From Candidatus Fermentibacterota bacterium (lineage in GTDB: Bacteria > JAFGKV01): DNA of 50,662 bases. Shown piece by piece: positions 8,405-16,792 of the stretch. The notes under the pieces are model-generated. The model searched no databases. It saw only the letters and a program-made list of their open reading frames with translations, and was not told where the DNA came from. The stretch covers positions 1 to 50,662 of the forward strand of contig JAFGKV010000061.1 of assembly GCA_016928395.1 (NCBI GenBank). Direction: 5' to 3'. The position numbers and the translations under genes were made by a program. Position 1 is the first letter of the stretch. Every line of letters begins with the position of its first letter.

Positions 8405-10198
8405 GTGGGAACGTGGCGAACTCACTTCATCGGAGAACTCAGGTCAACGCACGTCGGCCAGCAGGTTCGGTTGTGCGGATGGGTCAACACGACCCGGGAG
8501 CATGGCGATCTGTTGTTTGTTCTTGTTCGTGACCGAACTGGCGTGGCCCAAGTCAGGATTCAGCAATCTCGCGACGCGGGTGGTGACTCCCGGCTGTGGG
8601 CCACAGCCGTGGAGTTGGGGCTGGAGTTCTGCGTACGAGTAACCGGAACCGTCGCCCTCCGCCCCGATGACGCTCGCAATCCTGATATGCCCACCGGAGA
8701 CATAGAGGTCACACCCGTCGAGATCGAGATTCTTAACGACTGCCCGCCACTCCCCTTCCCGATCCACCGAGAGACCGAGATCTCCGAGACGACCGCGCTG
8801 AAGTACCGGTACCTGCAGATGCGGCGTCCCAGCCTCGCCCGGGTGATCCGCCTCCGCCATGAGCTGGTCCTCTGTCTTCGAAACCTGATGAGCGGCATGG
8901 GCTTCATCGAGATCGAGACTCCACTACTCACACGGAGCACGCCAGAAGGAGCGCGGGATTTCCTTGTGCCAAGCCGAGTGTATCCCGGCCGTTTCTTCGC
9001 TTTGCCGCAGTCACCTCAGCAGTACAAGGAACTGCTGATGATCGGCGGTGTCGACCGCTACTTCCAGTTCGCGCGGTGCCTTCGGGACGAGGATGCCCGG
9101 GCCGATCGTCAGGCCGAACACACCCAACTCGACTTTGAGATGAGCTTTGTAGACCGGGAAGACATCATCGAGGTGCTCGAGGCGATCTATGGGGGGGCCG
9201 CAGAGAGGTTCAGCTCCAAACGGCTTCAGCGGATACCCATCCCGCGCATGTCGTATCATGAAGCCATGCACCGGTTCGGGTCCGACAAACCCGATCTTCG
9301 ATTCGAACTTGAACTGGTGGATCTTTCGCCGGTTTTCACCGGGTGTTCATCGCCCTCTCTCGCCAAGGCCGCAGCAGCACCAGACGAGGTCGTCCGCGGC
9401 TTCGCCGTTCCCGGCGGTGGTGGCTGGTCACGCAAGGAACTCGACGCATTGGTAGATCCTGCGACGGGCACCGGAGGCATCGCCTGGGTTGCGCTCAAAG
9501 AGGGAGCGCTGCGATCCTCCCCGCTCAAGTCCGCCCTGGACGGGGATCGCCTTGACGCGCTTCGCCGGGCAACCTCGGCGGGCCCAGACGATCTTATCAT
9601 TGTGGCCGGCGGGCTCCGCCGCAAGACCTTGGAATCTCTCGGAAGGGTTCGCGTCGCCATGGGCAGGAAACTGAGGCTCATCGACGAGGATGTGCTCGCC
9701 TTTGCCTTCATCATCGATTTCCCCATGTTCGAGTGGAACGCGGATGAGGGCAGGCTGGAACCCGTGCACCACATGTTCGTCCTTCCGAAAACCGAGCACA
9801 TCCCTCTGCTGGATACCGCCCCTCTAGAGGTGCTCACGACCCAGGTTGACGCAGTGTGTAACGGATACGAGCTATGTTCGGGCAGTTTGAGGATCTACAC
9901 ACCAGCCCTGCAGAAGAAAGTGATGGGGCTCATCGGCATCACCGATGAAGACGCCCAGCGAAAGTTCGGCCATCTTCTGACGGCCCTCCGGTTCGGGGCG
10001 CCTCCTCATGGAGGAGCTGCCCCCGGGTTGGACCGACTTCTCATGGTTCTGCTCGGTACCGACCGGATGTCTGATGTCGTGGCGTTCCCCAAGACCTACA
10101 GCGGCCGCGACCTGCTCATGGATGCACCGGCAGAGGTCGACCCCGCGCAGCTTGCAGATCTGCATCTCAGGGTCGAACCCCCAAGAGAAGGAGTGTGA
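8405..10198 (+). CDS. aspS: aspartyl-tRNA synthetase, probably non-discriminating
   Basis: A 597-residue class II synthetase that charges tRNA-Asp. It has an OB-fold anticodon domain (about 1-115; WRTHFIGEL start, LCGWVN), a catalytic domain with motif 2 RCLRDEDARADRQAEHTQLD (about 224-243), the bacterial GAD insertion (about 290-420), and motif 3 GAAPGLDRLLMVLLG near the end. The frame is open from 8231, but the GTG at 8405 with GGAGG five bases upstream gives the normal family N-terminus. His33, in REHGDLLF, is at the position where non-discriminating bacterial enzymes have His and E. coli AspRS has Leu. This hints that it also makes Asp-tRNA-Asn for GatCAB, none of which is in the window. 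The call as AspRS is firm; the discrimination call is inference. Confidence 0.96.
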   Translation: MGTWRTHFIGELRSTHVGQQVRLCGWVNTTREHGDLLFVLVRDRTGVAQVRIQQSRDAGGDSRLWATAVELGLEFCVRVTGTVALRPDDARNPDMPTGDIEVTPVEIEILNDCPPLPFPIHRETEISETTALKYRYLQMRRPSLARVIRLRHELVLCLRNLMSGMGFIEIETPLLTRSTPEGARDFLVPSRVYPGRFFALPQSPQQYKELLMIGGVDRYFQFARCLRDEDARADRQAEHTQLDFEMSFVDREDIIEVLEAIYGGAAERFSSKRLQRIPIPRMSYHEAMHRFGSDKPDLRFELELVDLSPVFTGCSSPSLAKAAAAPDEVVRGFAVPGGGGWSRKELDALVDPATGTGGIAWVALKEGALRSSPLKSALDGDRLDALRRATSAGPDDLIIVAGGLRRKTLESLGRVRVAMGRKLRLIDEDVLAFAFIIDFPMFEWNADEGRLEPVHHMFVLPKTEHIPLLDTAPLEVLTTQVDAVCNGYELCSGSLRIYTPALQKKVMGLIGITDEDAQRKFGHLLTALRFGAPPHGGAAPGLDRLLMVLLGTDRMSDVVAFPKTYSGRDLLMDAPAEVDPAQLADLHLRVEPPREGV

Positions 10199-10218
10199 GG
10201 CAGCCGGCACTTTCAGCG

Positions 10219-10257
10219 TTGACAAGATCGCAACCAGAGATTAAAATGCACTGCATT
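10219..10257 (+). promoter_or_regulatory. sigma-70-type promoter with overlapping palindrome, upstream of the M23 gene
   Basis: TTGACA (10219-10224), a 17-base spacer and TAAAAT (10242-10247) make one of the best promoter matches in the window. The perfect inverted repeat AATGCA-C-TGCATT (10245-10257) overlaps the -10 end and the likely start point. That position would suit a repressor operator, though no regulator is identified. The promoter also supports the ATG at 10300 as the start of the peptidase. Confidence 0.6.
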
Positions 10258-10299
10258 TGGTGGCAGTCTTTGATTTCTCGGAACACAAAGGGATACGGA

Positions 10300-11118
10300 A
10301 TGTCTTTGGTGCGACGCCCCGCCTTCCGAGTATGCGTGACTGCTGGTGTGTGCGCCCTCCTCACCGTGGCGGGATATTCGGCAGGAAGCCGTTTCGCCGC
10401 CACAGCCCACCGAGACAAAGAGAACTCTGGCCGGTCTTCCATTGAGACACAGGTCGATGCCTTGACTGAGAGGATAGACCGGCTCAATGAAGAGAACACC
10501 GCCCTGCGGATCGCCGTCGGCCTCACGCCCCTACCCAGCGATGTCTATGCGGTGGGCATCGGTGGGAGGGAAGCGCCATGGCCGGATGCCGTGACTCCCG
10601 AACTAGATACGTGGGCACGGCTTGATCGATTGTCTCGTGGAGTCAAGCTGCTGCACACCAGCTACCAACAGGTGGAATCTCGCATACGGGAGGATCAGGA
10701 GGTTTTGAGCAGAATCCCCTCCATCAACCCCGTACCCGATGGCGTGGTGAACAGCCGGTTTGGCGTTCGGCTCCATCCGATCTTCGGGGTCAAGGCGATG
10801 CATGAGGGAATGGATTTCGCCGCGCCGCGCGATACGCCGGTTCTGGCCACCGCGGATGGTGTAGTGAGCTTCTCCGGCAAATACGGCGGCTACGGCAACC
10901 TCATTGAGATCGATCACGGCAACGGGTTGACGACACGATACGCGCACAACAGGACCAACAGCGTGCGACTCGGCCAAAGGGTCACGCGGGGCCAGGCCAT
11001 CGCGTCCGTCGGGGCAACCGGAATCACAACCTCGCCGCATCTTCACTACGAAGTCCGCCGAGACGGCGTGGCCGTAGATCCCCAGCCTTATGTCCTTCCG
11101 GGAGTCATCGTCGACTAG
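10300..11118 (+). CDS. M23 family metallopeptidase (murein endopeptidase)
   Basis: A 272-residue exported zinc endopeptidase. It has an N-terminal signal or anchor helix (about 10-30), a coiled-coil stalk (about 47-72; IETQVDALTERIDRLNEEN), a linker and a C-terminal LytM/M23 domain (about 145-265). The zinc ligands are visible as H168xxxD172 (HEGMDFAAP) and the HLH pair at 247-249 (SPHLHYE). H216 in RYAHN is the usual catalytic His. It should cut peptide cross-bridges in peptidoglycan in the periplasm; without the metal ligands it would be an amidase activator, but here they are intact. The ATG at 10300 fits the promoter upstream and the signal peptide, so the longer frame from 10195 is rejected. 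Confidence 0.9.
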   Translation: MSLVRRPAFRVCVTAGVCALLTVAGYSAGSRFAATAHRDKENSGRSSIETQVDALTERIDRLNEENTALRIAVGLTPLPSDVYAVGIGGREAPWPDAVTPELDTWARLDRLSRGVKLLHTSYQQVESRIREDQEVLSRIPSINPVPDGVVNSRFGVRLHPIFGVKAMHEGMDFAAPRDTPVLATADGVVSFSGKYGGYGNLIEIDHGNGLTTRYAHNRTNSVRLGQRVTRGQAIASVGATGITTSPHLHYEVRRDGVAVDPQPYVLPGVIVD

Positions 11119-11267
11119 CCTCGTTCGGATACGCGGACCTTCAACTGCACGCCGTATTTCTCCTCCGAGTGTGGGGTGTATCGGTTGCCCATGGAAAGCC
11201 CTGGATCACATTCTGTTGACGAGGCGTGATCAGGCCGCCGGGACCATGTTTCTATGAGAGGTTCCCT

Positions 11268-12533
11268 GTGAACTGCGCGCTGAGACTGTGGGTTCTGCCC
11301 TTCATGGCTGCTGCGTCGCTATCCGGGGCCGATGGCTCATCGGTCCTTGTTCCCATGGACACAGCGCAGACAGATCACCTCCGCGCCTACGGGGTGGCCT
11401 ATCACGCGCTCCAGCAAGGTGTCTCCGTCGAGTGGTTGCTCAACTGCCGAAGCGGCGCATTCCTCGCACCCGCGTCCAGAGGAATAGAGCAGTACGCCAG
11501 GCTCCTCGGGGTCTCGGTCGAGATCCTGTCCTCTGCGCAGGTGGCCGCACTCCGGGCGACCATGGCGGAAGGGAATCAGGAATCGATACTGCTGGAGAAG
11601 GCGCCGCGAATCGCGGTGTACTGCCCTCCTACCGCCGAACCGTGGGACGATGCGGTCCGCCTTGCTCTGGACTACGCGAGGATTCCCTATGACACGGTCT
11701 GGGATCCCGAGGTCGTGGCGGGCACCCTGGAGCGGTACGATTGGCTTCACCTCCACCACGAGGACTTCACGGGGCAATACGGCAAGTTCTATGCATCCTT
11801 CGCTAGGGCGCCCTGGTATGTTGCAGCAAAGGAAGGCGCGGAAGCAGAAGCGAGCGCGCTGGGTTTCTCCAAGGTCTCAAGAGCCAAGAAAGCAGTGGCA
11901 CTGGCCATTCGTCACTTTGTCGAGCAGGGAGGCTTTCTGTTCGCCATGTGCAGCGCCACCGATACCATTGACATTGCGCTTTCGGCCCTGAGTACGGATG
12001 TGGTGGAGGAGGTCTTCGACGGTGATCCCGTTGACCCCGGCTGGCCCGGAAAGCTCGACTATTCCGCATCCTTCGCGTTTACCGGCTTCCGCCTCCTTAC
12101 CGATCCTCTGGTCTACGAATTCTCCGACATCGACACCACGCCCACGCGAGCCCAACTGCCACGCCACCTTGACAAGTTCAAGCTGTTCGAATTCTCCGCC
12201 CGCCTTGATCCCGTGCCCTGCATGCTCACCCAATGCCACCTCCGTACGGTAGACGGGTTCATGGGTCAAACAACCGGCTTCACCAAGAGCCGCGTCAAGG
12301 CTGACGTCATGATCCTCGGCGAGACTCCCAATATCGACGAAGCCAAGTACATCCACGGCAACGTGGGCAGAGGAACATTCACGTTTTTGGGTGGTCACGA
12401 CCCCGAAGACTACCAGCACCTGGTGGGAGACCCTCCCACCGTGTTAGATTTCACCCGGAATTCGCCCGGCTATCGGCTTATTCTGAACAATGTGCTGTTC
12501 CCGGCTGCCCGGAAACAGGAGCGAAAAACCTGA
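11268..12533 (+). CDS. secreted ThuA/'asparagine synthetase B'-like conserved protein
   Basis: A 421-residue protein with a signal peptide (NCALRLWVLPFMAAASLSGA). From memory it resembles a family common in Bacteroidetes that databases often call 'asparagine synthetase B', with matching stretches LVPMDTAQTDHLRAYG, KAPRIAVYCP, PWDDAVRLALDYARIPYD and DWLHLHHEDFTGQYG. It has none of the asparagine synthetase motifs (no N-terminal Cys amidotransferase, no PP-loop SGGxDS). The glutamine-amidotransferase-like Rossmann pattern is closer to ThuA or trehalose-utilisation folds, and the real role is unknown. The GTG at 11268 is chosen because GAGAGG lies six bases upstream and the signal peptide begins there; the frame itself is open from 11226. 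The true substrate cannot be inferred. Confidence 0.7.
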   Translation: MNCALRLWVLPFMAAASLSGADGSSVLVPMDTAQTDHLRAYGVAYHALQQGVSVEWLLNCRSGAFLAPASRGIEQYARLLGVSVEILSSAQVAALRATMAEGNQESILLEKAPRIAVYCPPTAEPWDDAVRLALDYARIPYDTVWDPEVVAGTLERYDWLHLHHEDFTGQYGKFYASFARAPWYVAAKEGAEAEASALGFSKVSRAKKAVALAIRHFVEQGGFLFAMCSATDTIDIALSALSTDVVEEVFDGDPVDPGWPGKLDYSASFAFTGFRLLTDPLVYEFSDIDTTPTRAQLPRHLDKFKLFEFSARLDPVPCMLTQCHLRTVDGFMGQTTGFTKSRVKADVMILGETPNIDEAKYIHGNVGRGTFTFLGGHDPEDYQHLVGDPPTVLDFTRNSPGYRLILNNVLFPAARKQERKT

Positions 12534-12557
12534 GGCCTGAGAAGGAGGGAGTTACCC

Positions 12558-12743
12558 ATGGTGGAAGGAAGTTTTCCGGAGTGCCTCAAGTGTCACCTCG
12601 GCGTGCTGGTTCCCTTGTCTGACTACGGTCGCGACGGGGCCGCGGTTATGTACAAGGCATGGGTGTGTACTAACCCGAGTTGCGGTTACCACATTCGCAT
12701 CGATAAGGGAGATATCAGCAAGCACGCACAGACCTTCGAGTGA
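12558..12743 (+). CDS. small zinc-ribbon protein
   Basis: A 61-residue protein with two cysteine pairs, C9-x2-C12 (ECLKCH) and C37-x4-C42 (VCTNPSCGYH), set to hold one zinc ion. A strong GGAGGG site lies seven bases before the ATG. Thirteen bases separate its stop from the NAD(P)HX repair gene, so the two are probably co-transcribed. Such ribbons act as nucleic-acid or protein interaction modules; nothing in the sequence specifies which. No homologue is recognised by name. Confidence 0.75.
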   Translation: MVEGSFPECLKCHLGVLVPLSDYGRDGAAVMYKAWVCTNPSCGYHIRIDKGDISKHAQTFE

Positions 12744-12756
12744 GGAGGGTTTCCTC

Positions 12757-14316
12757 GTGAAGTGGGCCGTCGACGCCGCGGCCATGCGGGCTATCGACGA
12801 GCGCGCGATACGCGACATGGGCATCCCCGGCCGAATCCTCATGGAGAATGCGGGGAATGCTGTGGCTGAGGTCGCCGTGGGCATGGCGGGTTCCGGATCG
12901 ATTCTCATCCTGTGCGGCCCGGGAAACAACGGGGGCGACGGGTTTGTGGCGGCCAGATTGCTGAAAGAGCGGGGATACCCGGCAGAGATTGCGCTGTTGG
13001 CGGCGAAGGTTGCGGGGGATTCGGCCCGCAACCTTGACCTGGCCCGGGCCATCGGGATCCCCATCACGGAGATCATGTCCGAGACGCATCTCGCCTCTGC
13101 CGATGGGATGTTCACCGGCGCCTCCCTGGTGATCGATGCACTCCTTGGCACGGGTTCCAGGGGACCGCCCCGGGGTCTCATAGGAGCGGCGATCCAGCGA
13201 CTGGAGACACTACGATCGCCGGTGCTGGCGGTGGACATCCCCACCGGCATGGACAGCGATACCGGCCGTGCTGACGGACCCGTGGTCAGTGCGTCGGCCA
13301 CGGTGACCATGGGGCTTCTCAAGACCGGCATGCTCTTCTTTCCCGGATGCACGCTGGCGGGCAGACTTACGGTGGCTGATATCGGGCTCCCCCGGGAGTT
13401 GCTCGATCCTCCGCAGGGAGGCGTGCAAATTCTTGAACCGGGCGACCTTGCCTCCTCCCTACCCACGGTGCCGAGCTCGGCCCACAAGGGTCTCGCCGGC
13501 AGGATCCTCGTGATCGCCGGCGCCACCGGCATGACCGGGGCTGCAGCGCTGTGCTGCGCAGCGGCGCTCAAGGCCGGAGCGGGGATGGTCTACCTGGCGA
13601 TACCCGAGCACCTGAATACCATTCTCGAGACCATGCTGCCCGAGGTGATTACCATCCCCGTGCCCGAACGGGACGGCATGCACTGCAGGGGGACCCTGGA
13701 TGCAGTCCGCAGCCTCCTTGACTCAATCGACACGGTCGTGCTCGGGCCTGGCCTCGGTCGAGGCGCCGGGCCCGCGGATCTCGTGAAAGAAGTGCTGGCG
13801 TCGTGGCGAGGCCCTCTGGTGTTAGACGCCGATGGTCTGTTTCATCTCCCCGCGGATCTGACCTTGTCGAACCAGGCGGTGCTGACGCCGCATATCGGCG
13901 AGATGGCCCGGCTTGCGGGCTGCAGCGGGGATTCGCTTCGGGCCGACCCTCGCGGTGCTGCCTGCCGCGAAGCCTGTCGACGCCAGGCTACGGTGCTTCT
14001 CAAGGGAGCCCCCACGGTGGTGGCCGACGGCAAAGGCCACACCGGCGTGAACCTTACGGGCAATGCAGGCTTGGCCACCGGCGGCAGCGGGGATGTGCTG
14101 TCCGGCGCCATCGCGGGATTCATGGCCCAGGGCGCCGAGGGCTACCGCGCAGCGATGGCAGGTGCTTTTGTCCACGGTCTTGCCGCTGATTGTGCGCTGG
14201 AGGAGATGCCCCATGCCTCCATTTTGCCAACCGATGTGGTCAGACTGTTGCCTAAAGCCCTTCGAATGGCGGGTTTCGGCGACCGCAGCGACCCACGTCC
14301 GTGGTGGAAACGGTGA
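12757..14316 (+). CDS. nnr: bifunctional NAD(P)H-hydrate epimerase/ADP-dependent dehydratase
   Basis: A 519-residue fusion that repairs hydrated NADH and NADPH. The N-terminal YjeF/NnrE epimerase domain (about 1-215) has the Rossmann loop GPGNNGGDGF at 54-63 and the IDALLGTGSRG segment. The C-terminal NnrD dehydratase (about 235-505) has the ribokinase-like anion hole GGSGDVLSG at 442-450 and KGLAGRILVIAG at its start. Epimerase and dehydratase together convert both NAD(P)HX epimers back to NAD(P)H in the cytoplasm. The start is a GTG at 12757 with a GAGGAGGG site upstream; length matches the fused family. The call is secure. The C-terminal WWKR tail is an unremarkable extension. Confidence 0.96.
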   Translation: MKWAVDAAAMRAIDERAIRDMGIPGRILMENAGNAVAEVAVGMAGSGSILILCGPGNNGGDGFVAARLLKERGYPAEIALLAAKVAGDSARNLDLARAIGIPITEIMSETHLASADGMFTGASLVIDALLGTGSRGPPRGLIGAAIQRLETLRSPVLAVDIPTGMDSDTGRADGPVVSASATVTMGLLKTGMLFFPGCTLAGRLTVADIGLPRELLDPPQGGVQILEPGDLASSLPTVPSSAHKGLAGRILVIAGATGMTGAAALCCAAALKAGAGMVYLAIPEHLNTILETMLPEVITIPVPERDGMHCRGTLDAVRSLLDSIDTVVLGPGLGRGAGPADLVKEVLASWRGPLVLDADGLFHLPADLTLSNQAVLTPHIGEMARLAGCSGDSLRADPRGAACREACRRQATVLLKGAPTVVADGKGHTGVNLTGNAGLATGGSGDVLSGAIAGFMAQGAEGYRAAMAGAFVHGLAADCALEEMPHASILPTDVVRLLPKALRMAGFGDRSDPRPWWKR

Positions 14317-14537
14317 TTCCAGCGCTTCTCCTCGCCGAGTTGCTGGGTCCGCCAGTATTCTCTTCGTGAACTGGACCTGCCATCGCACGGCGTGGCTTGG
14401 TTGCGAGGCCACTCTTCGTGTCGTGTATCCGGTCGGCCGTGAGCCGCCTTAGGATCCGGGGGCGTGATGGCGGTGTTTCAGGAGACATCACCCGCAAGGC
14501 CGGGTCGCTTCAGGCATGAACAGGAGAAAGTCACGAT

Positions 14538-15230
14538 ATGACCGGTGGTCTTCGAAAACGATCCATGGCGTTGATCGGCGCCACATGGGGTGAGCGCATT
14601 CGCCTGGCAGTCATGGTCATCGCGCTATTCGCATTTCGTTCAGCCATCGCCGACTGGAACGATGTGCCCACCGGTTCGATGCGACCCACCATTCTTGAGG
14701 GCGAGCGGATCTTCGTGAACAAACTTGCGTACGACCTCAAGGTACCCTTTACCCGCCAACGCATCGCCTGCTGGGCGGATCCCCGCCGGGGCGACATCGT
14801 GGTCTTCTACTCCCCCGCCGACGGAAAGCGTCTGGTGAAGCGGGTGATCGGAGTGCCTGGTGACACCGTTGCCCTGGAGGGAGGGCGGCTTATGGTCAAC
14901 GGTACCGTGGCTCACTACCATCGTGCGGATCCCCAGGGCCATTACACCGTGGACGGCGAAGTGCTGGCAACTGAGTGTCTCCTGGATTCAAAGCACCTCA
15001 TCACGGTAATGCCCGATCGTCCGGCCCCCCGATGGTTCGGGCCTGTGGTTGTCCCTGAGGGGCGCTACCTCATGATGGGCGACAATCGAGACAACAGCGC
15101 CGACTCCCGGTTCTTTGGTTTCGTCGAACGCCGCGCCATCGCGGGTAAGGCCCCGGCGGTCGTCGTGTCTTTGGACCCCGGACGCTTCTACCTTCCTCGC
15201 TTCCACCGGTTCCTTAGCCGCCTCGCCTGA
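14538..15230 (+). CDS. lepB: signal peptidase I
   Basis: A 230-residue S26 peptidase that removes signal peptides at the outer face of the inner membrane. It has one N-terminal helix (about 20-36), the nucleophile Ser47 in VPTGSMRPTI, the general base Lys101 in GKRLVKRVIGVPGD, and box E GDNRDNSADS at 181-190. The stretch TRQRIACWADPRRGD between boxes B and C is typical of the family. GGAGAAAG precedes the ATG. Upstream, GTGATG/CATCAC (about 14465-14490) can form a small hairpin of unknown role. Function is certain from the Ser-Lys dyad. Confidence 0.95.
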   Translation: MTGGLRKRSMALIGATWGERIRLAVMVIALFAFRSAIADWNDVPTGSMRPTILEGERIFVNKLAYDLKVPFTRQRIACWADPRRGDIVVFYSPADGKRLVKRVIGVPGDTVALEGGRLMVNGTVAHYHRADPQGHYTVDGEVLATECLLDSKHLITVMPDRPAPRWFGPVVVPEGRYLMMGDNRDNSADSRFFGFVERRAIAGKAPAVVVSLDPGRFYLPRFHRFLSRLA

Positions 15231-15283
15231 CCCCCCGGTTCGCGCTCGAGATCACCGCGTCGGTACGACGGCGGAGTCCAGGG

Positions 15284-15396
15284 CTGCAAAGAAACGATGC
15301 TGACGATGCAGTCTGAGAGCCTTTGGTGCCGGAACGGCTGCAAAGCACACTCCGCCGGTTGTGCCTCTTGACAGGAGTCGCCCGCCGGCATAACCG
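15284..15396 (+). promoter_or_regulatory. structured leader or promoter region upstream of the diguanylate cyclase
   Basis: Three stem-loops lie in tandem: CTGCA/TGCAG (15284-15311), AGCC/GGCT (15318-15339) and a ten-pair stem CGGTTGTGCC/GGCATAACCG (15356-15365 with 15387-15396, one G-U pair). GGCTGCAAAG-like text appears twice, recalling the GCAAAG core of c-di-GMP (GEMM-I) riboswitches, but the full consensus is not met. Alternatively, TTGACA at 15368-15373 with TAACCG 17 bases on is a weak promoter; in that case the third stem would not be in the transcript. Confidence 0.35.
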
Positions 15397-15436
15397 TTGA
15401 TGTCCTCTGCTCCTGGCCCACAGAGGAGGGCGCTAG

Positions 15437-16696
15437 ATGAATAGCCCCGGCCCACAGGATCTGTACCGCATGGCGTTCGATGGCGTGACCGTGGGCGTCG
15501 CTTTGGCGGATGGCTCGGGCAAGATCATCATGGCCAACAAGGCCTTCGCGACGATCGCCGGGGCAGGCCACGGTGCGGATACCGACCTGCGTGTTCTCTC
15601 CGATCGCTTCCTTCCCTGCGGGTCACTGCTGAAAGCGGTACAACAGGCAGTTCTTGATGGCTGTCCGACCGACCTCATGCTCAGCGACCCGGAGAGCGCC
15701 AGGCCGATCTCGATTCACGTGGGACCACTCCCAAAAACCACCGCCGGGGACCGGCTGCTGCTCACCGAATGGCGACACGCCGATGCGGAGGCCGCGGTGG
15801 AGAGGGCCTTGCGGGAGAGCGAGGAGAGATTCCGCACCCTCCAGCAGAACCTGCCGGTGGGAATCTATCGCACGGGTGAAGATGGGACGATCCAGACAGC
15901 CAACCCCGCCCTTCTCTCTATGATGGGCTACAGGTCCGTCGATGAACTCGACGGCGCCGCTTTGGATGATGTCTGGGTGGCCCCGCCCAGCCGCAGCGAA
16001 CTGATCCAACGGTTGAGAAAGGAGGGCGCCGTACGGGGGTACATCGTGCATCTGCGGCGCAAAGATGGCGGTGAGTTCGTCGGTTCGTTGGATGCGCGGG
16101 GCACATTCGACGGGAACGGGCGTCTGCTGCACTTCGACGCCATCGTGCAAGACATCACGGAGCGCATCCATGCGCAGAGGGAGCTGGAGCACCTGGCGCG
16201 AACCGATGGCCTCACCGGGCTCAACAACCGCCAGAGTCTCATGGCAGGGCTGGAGTCAGAACTTGCCCGGGCATCACGCTATGGCCACCTCCTGACCTTG
16301 ATGATCCTGGATCTGGATCATTTCAAGGAAGTCAACGATATCCACGGGCATCTCGTGGGAGACCGTGTGCTGGCAACGGTGGCAACCATTCTCAGGCACA
16401 CGATCCGTGCGACCGATGTCGCTGGTCGCTATGGAGGGGAAGAATTCTGCGTGGTCTTGCCCGAAACCGATGTGGCGGGAGCGTGCCTGATGGCCGAGCG
16501 AATCAGGGTGGCATTGGAGGCCATACGCGTCGAACTACCCGGGGGACAAGTCCTACGGATCACGGGTAGCATTGGCGTCGCCCAGGCGTGCTCGACGAGC
16601 ACGGATGCGCTCATCGCCCGCGCCGACGCGGCGCTGTACGAAGCCAAACGAGCGGGCCGCAACCGAGTCGTGGTCAGCCAGCCTGATCCCGACTGA
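15437..16696 (+). CDS. PAS-PAS-GGDEF diguanylate cyclase
   Basis: A 419-residue soluble protein that should make cyclic di-GMP from two GTP. The first PAS-like domain spans about 8-110, a second PAS with PAC about 125-245 (RFRTLQQNLPVGIYRTGEDG), and the GGDEF domain 255-415. The active-site motif is GGEEF at 333-337. The inhibitory I-site R324-x-x-D327 lies exactly five residues before it, so product inhibition is expected. No membrane segment is present, so the PAS domains probably read a cytoplasmic signal or cofactor. The start ATG follows GAGGAGGG. Catalytic residues are complete. Confidence 0.95.
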   Translation: MNSPGPQDLYRMAFDGVTVGVALADGSGKIIMANKAFATIAGAGHGADTDLRVLSDRFLPCGSLLKAVQQAVLDGCPTDLMLSDPESARPISIHVGPLPKTTAGDRLLLTEWRHADAEAAVERALRESEERFRTLQQNLPVGIYRTGEDGTIQTANPALLSMMGYRSVDELDGAALDDVWVAPPSRSELIQRLRKEGAVRGYIVHLRRKDGGEFVGSLDARGTFDGNGRLLHFDAIVQDITERIHAQRELEHLARTDGLTGLNNRQSLMAGLESELARASRYGHLLTLMILDLDHFKEVNDIHGHLVGDRVLATVATILRHTIRATDVAGRYGGEEFCVVLPETDVAGACLMAERIRVALEAIRVELPGGQVLRITGSIGVAQACSTSTDALIARADAALYEAKRAGRNRVVVSQPDPD

Positions 16697-16792
16697 GACG
16701 CCCACGCGAAAAAACGCGTTGGATGCTTTCGCGGATGGTGAGACGACCGCCGCAGCGGTTGTGAACCGTCAATGTCTCCGAGCCTCGAGGCT

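Noticed and set aside
9256-9837. 193-codon minus-strand frame inside aspS
   Set aside because: Ser/Arg/Pro-rich shadow of the GAD region.
15284-15396. Confident GEMM-I riboswitch call
   Set aside because: GCAAAG matches occur, but the tetraloop-receptor helices and spacing of the consensus are not met.
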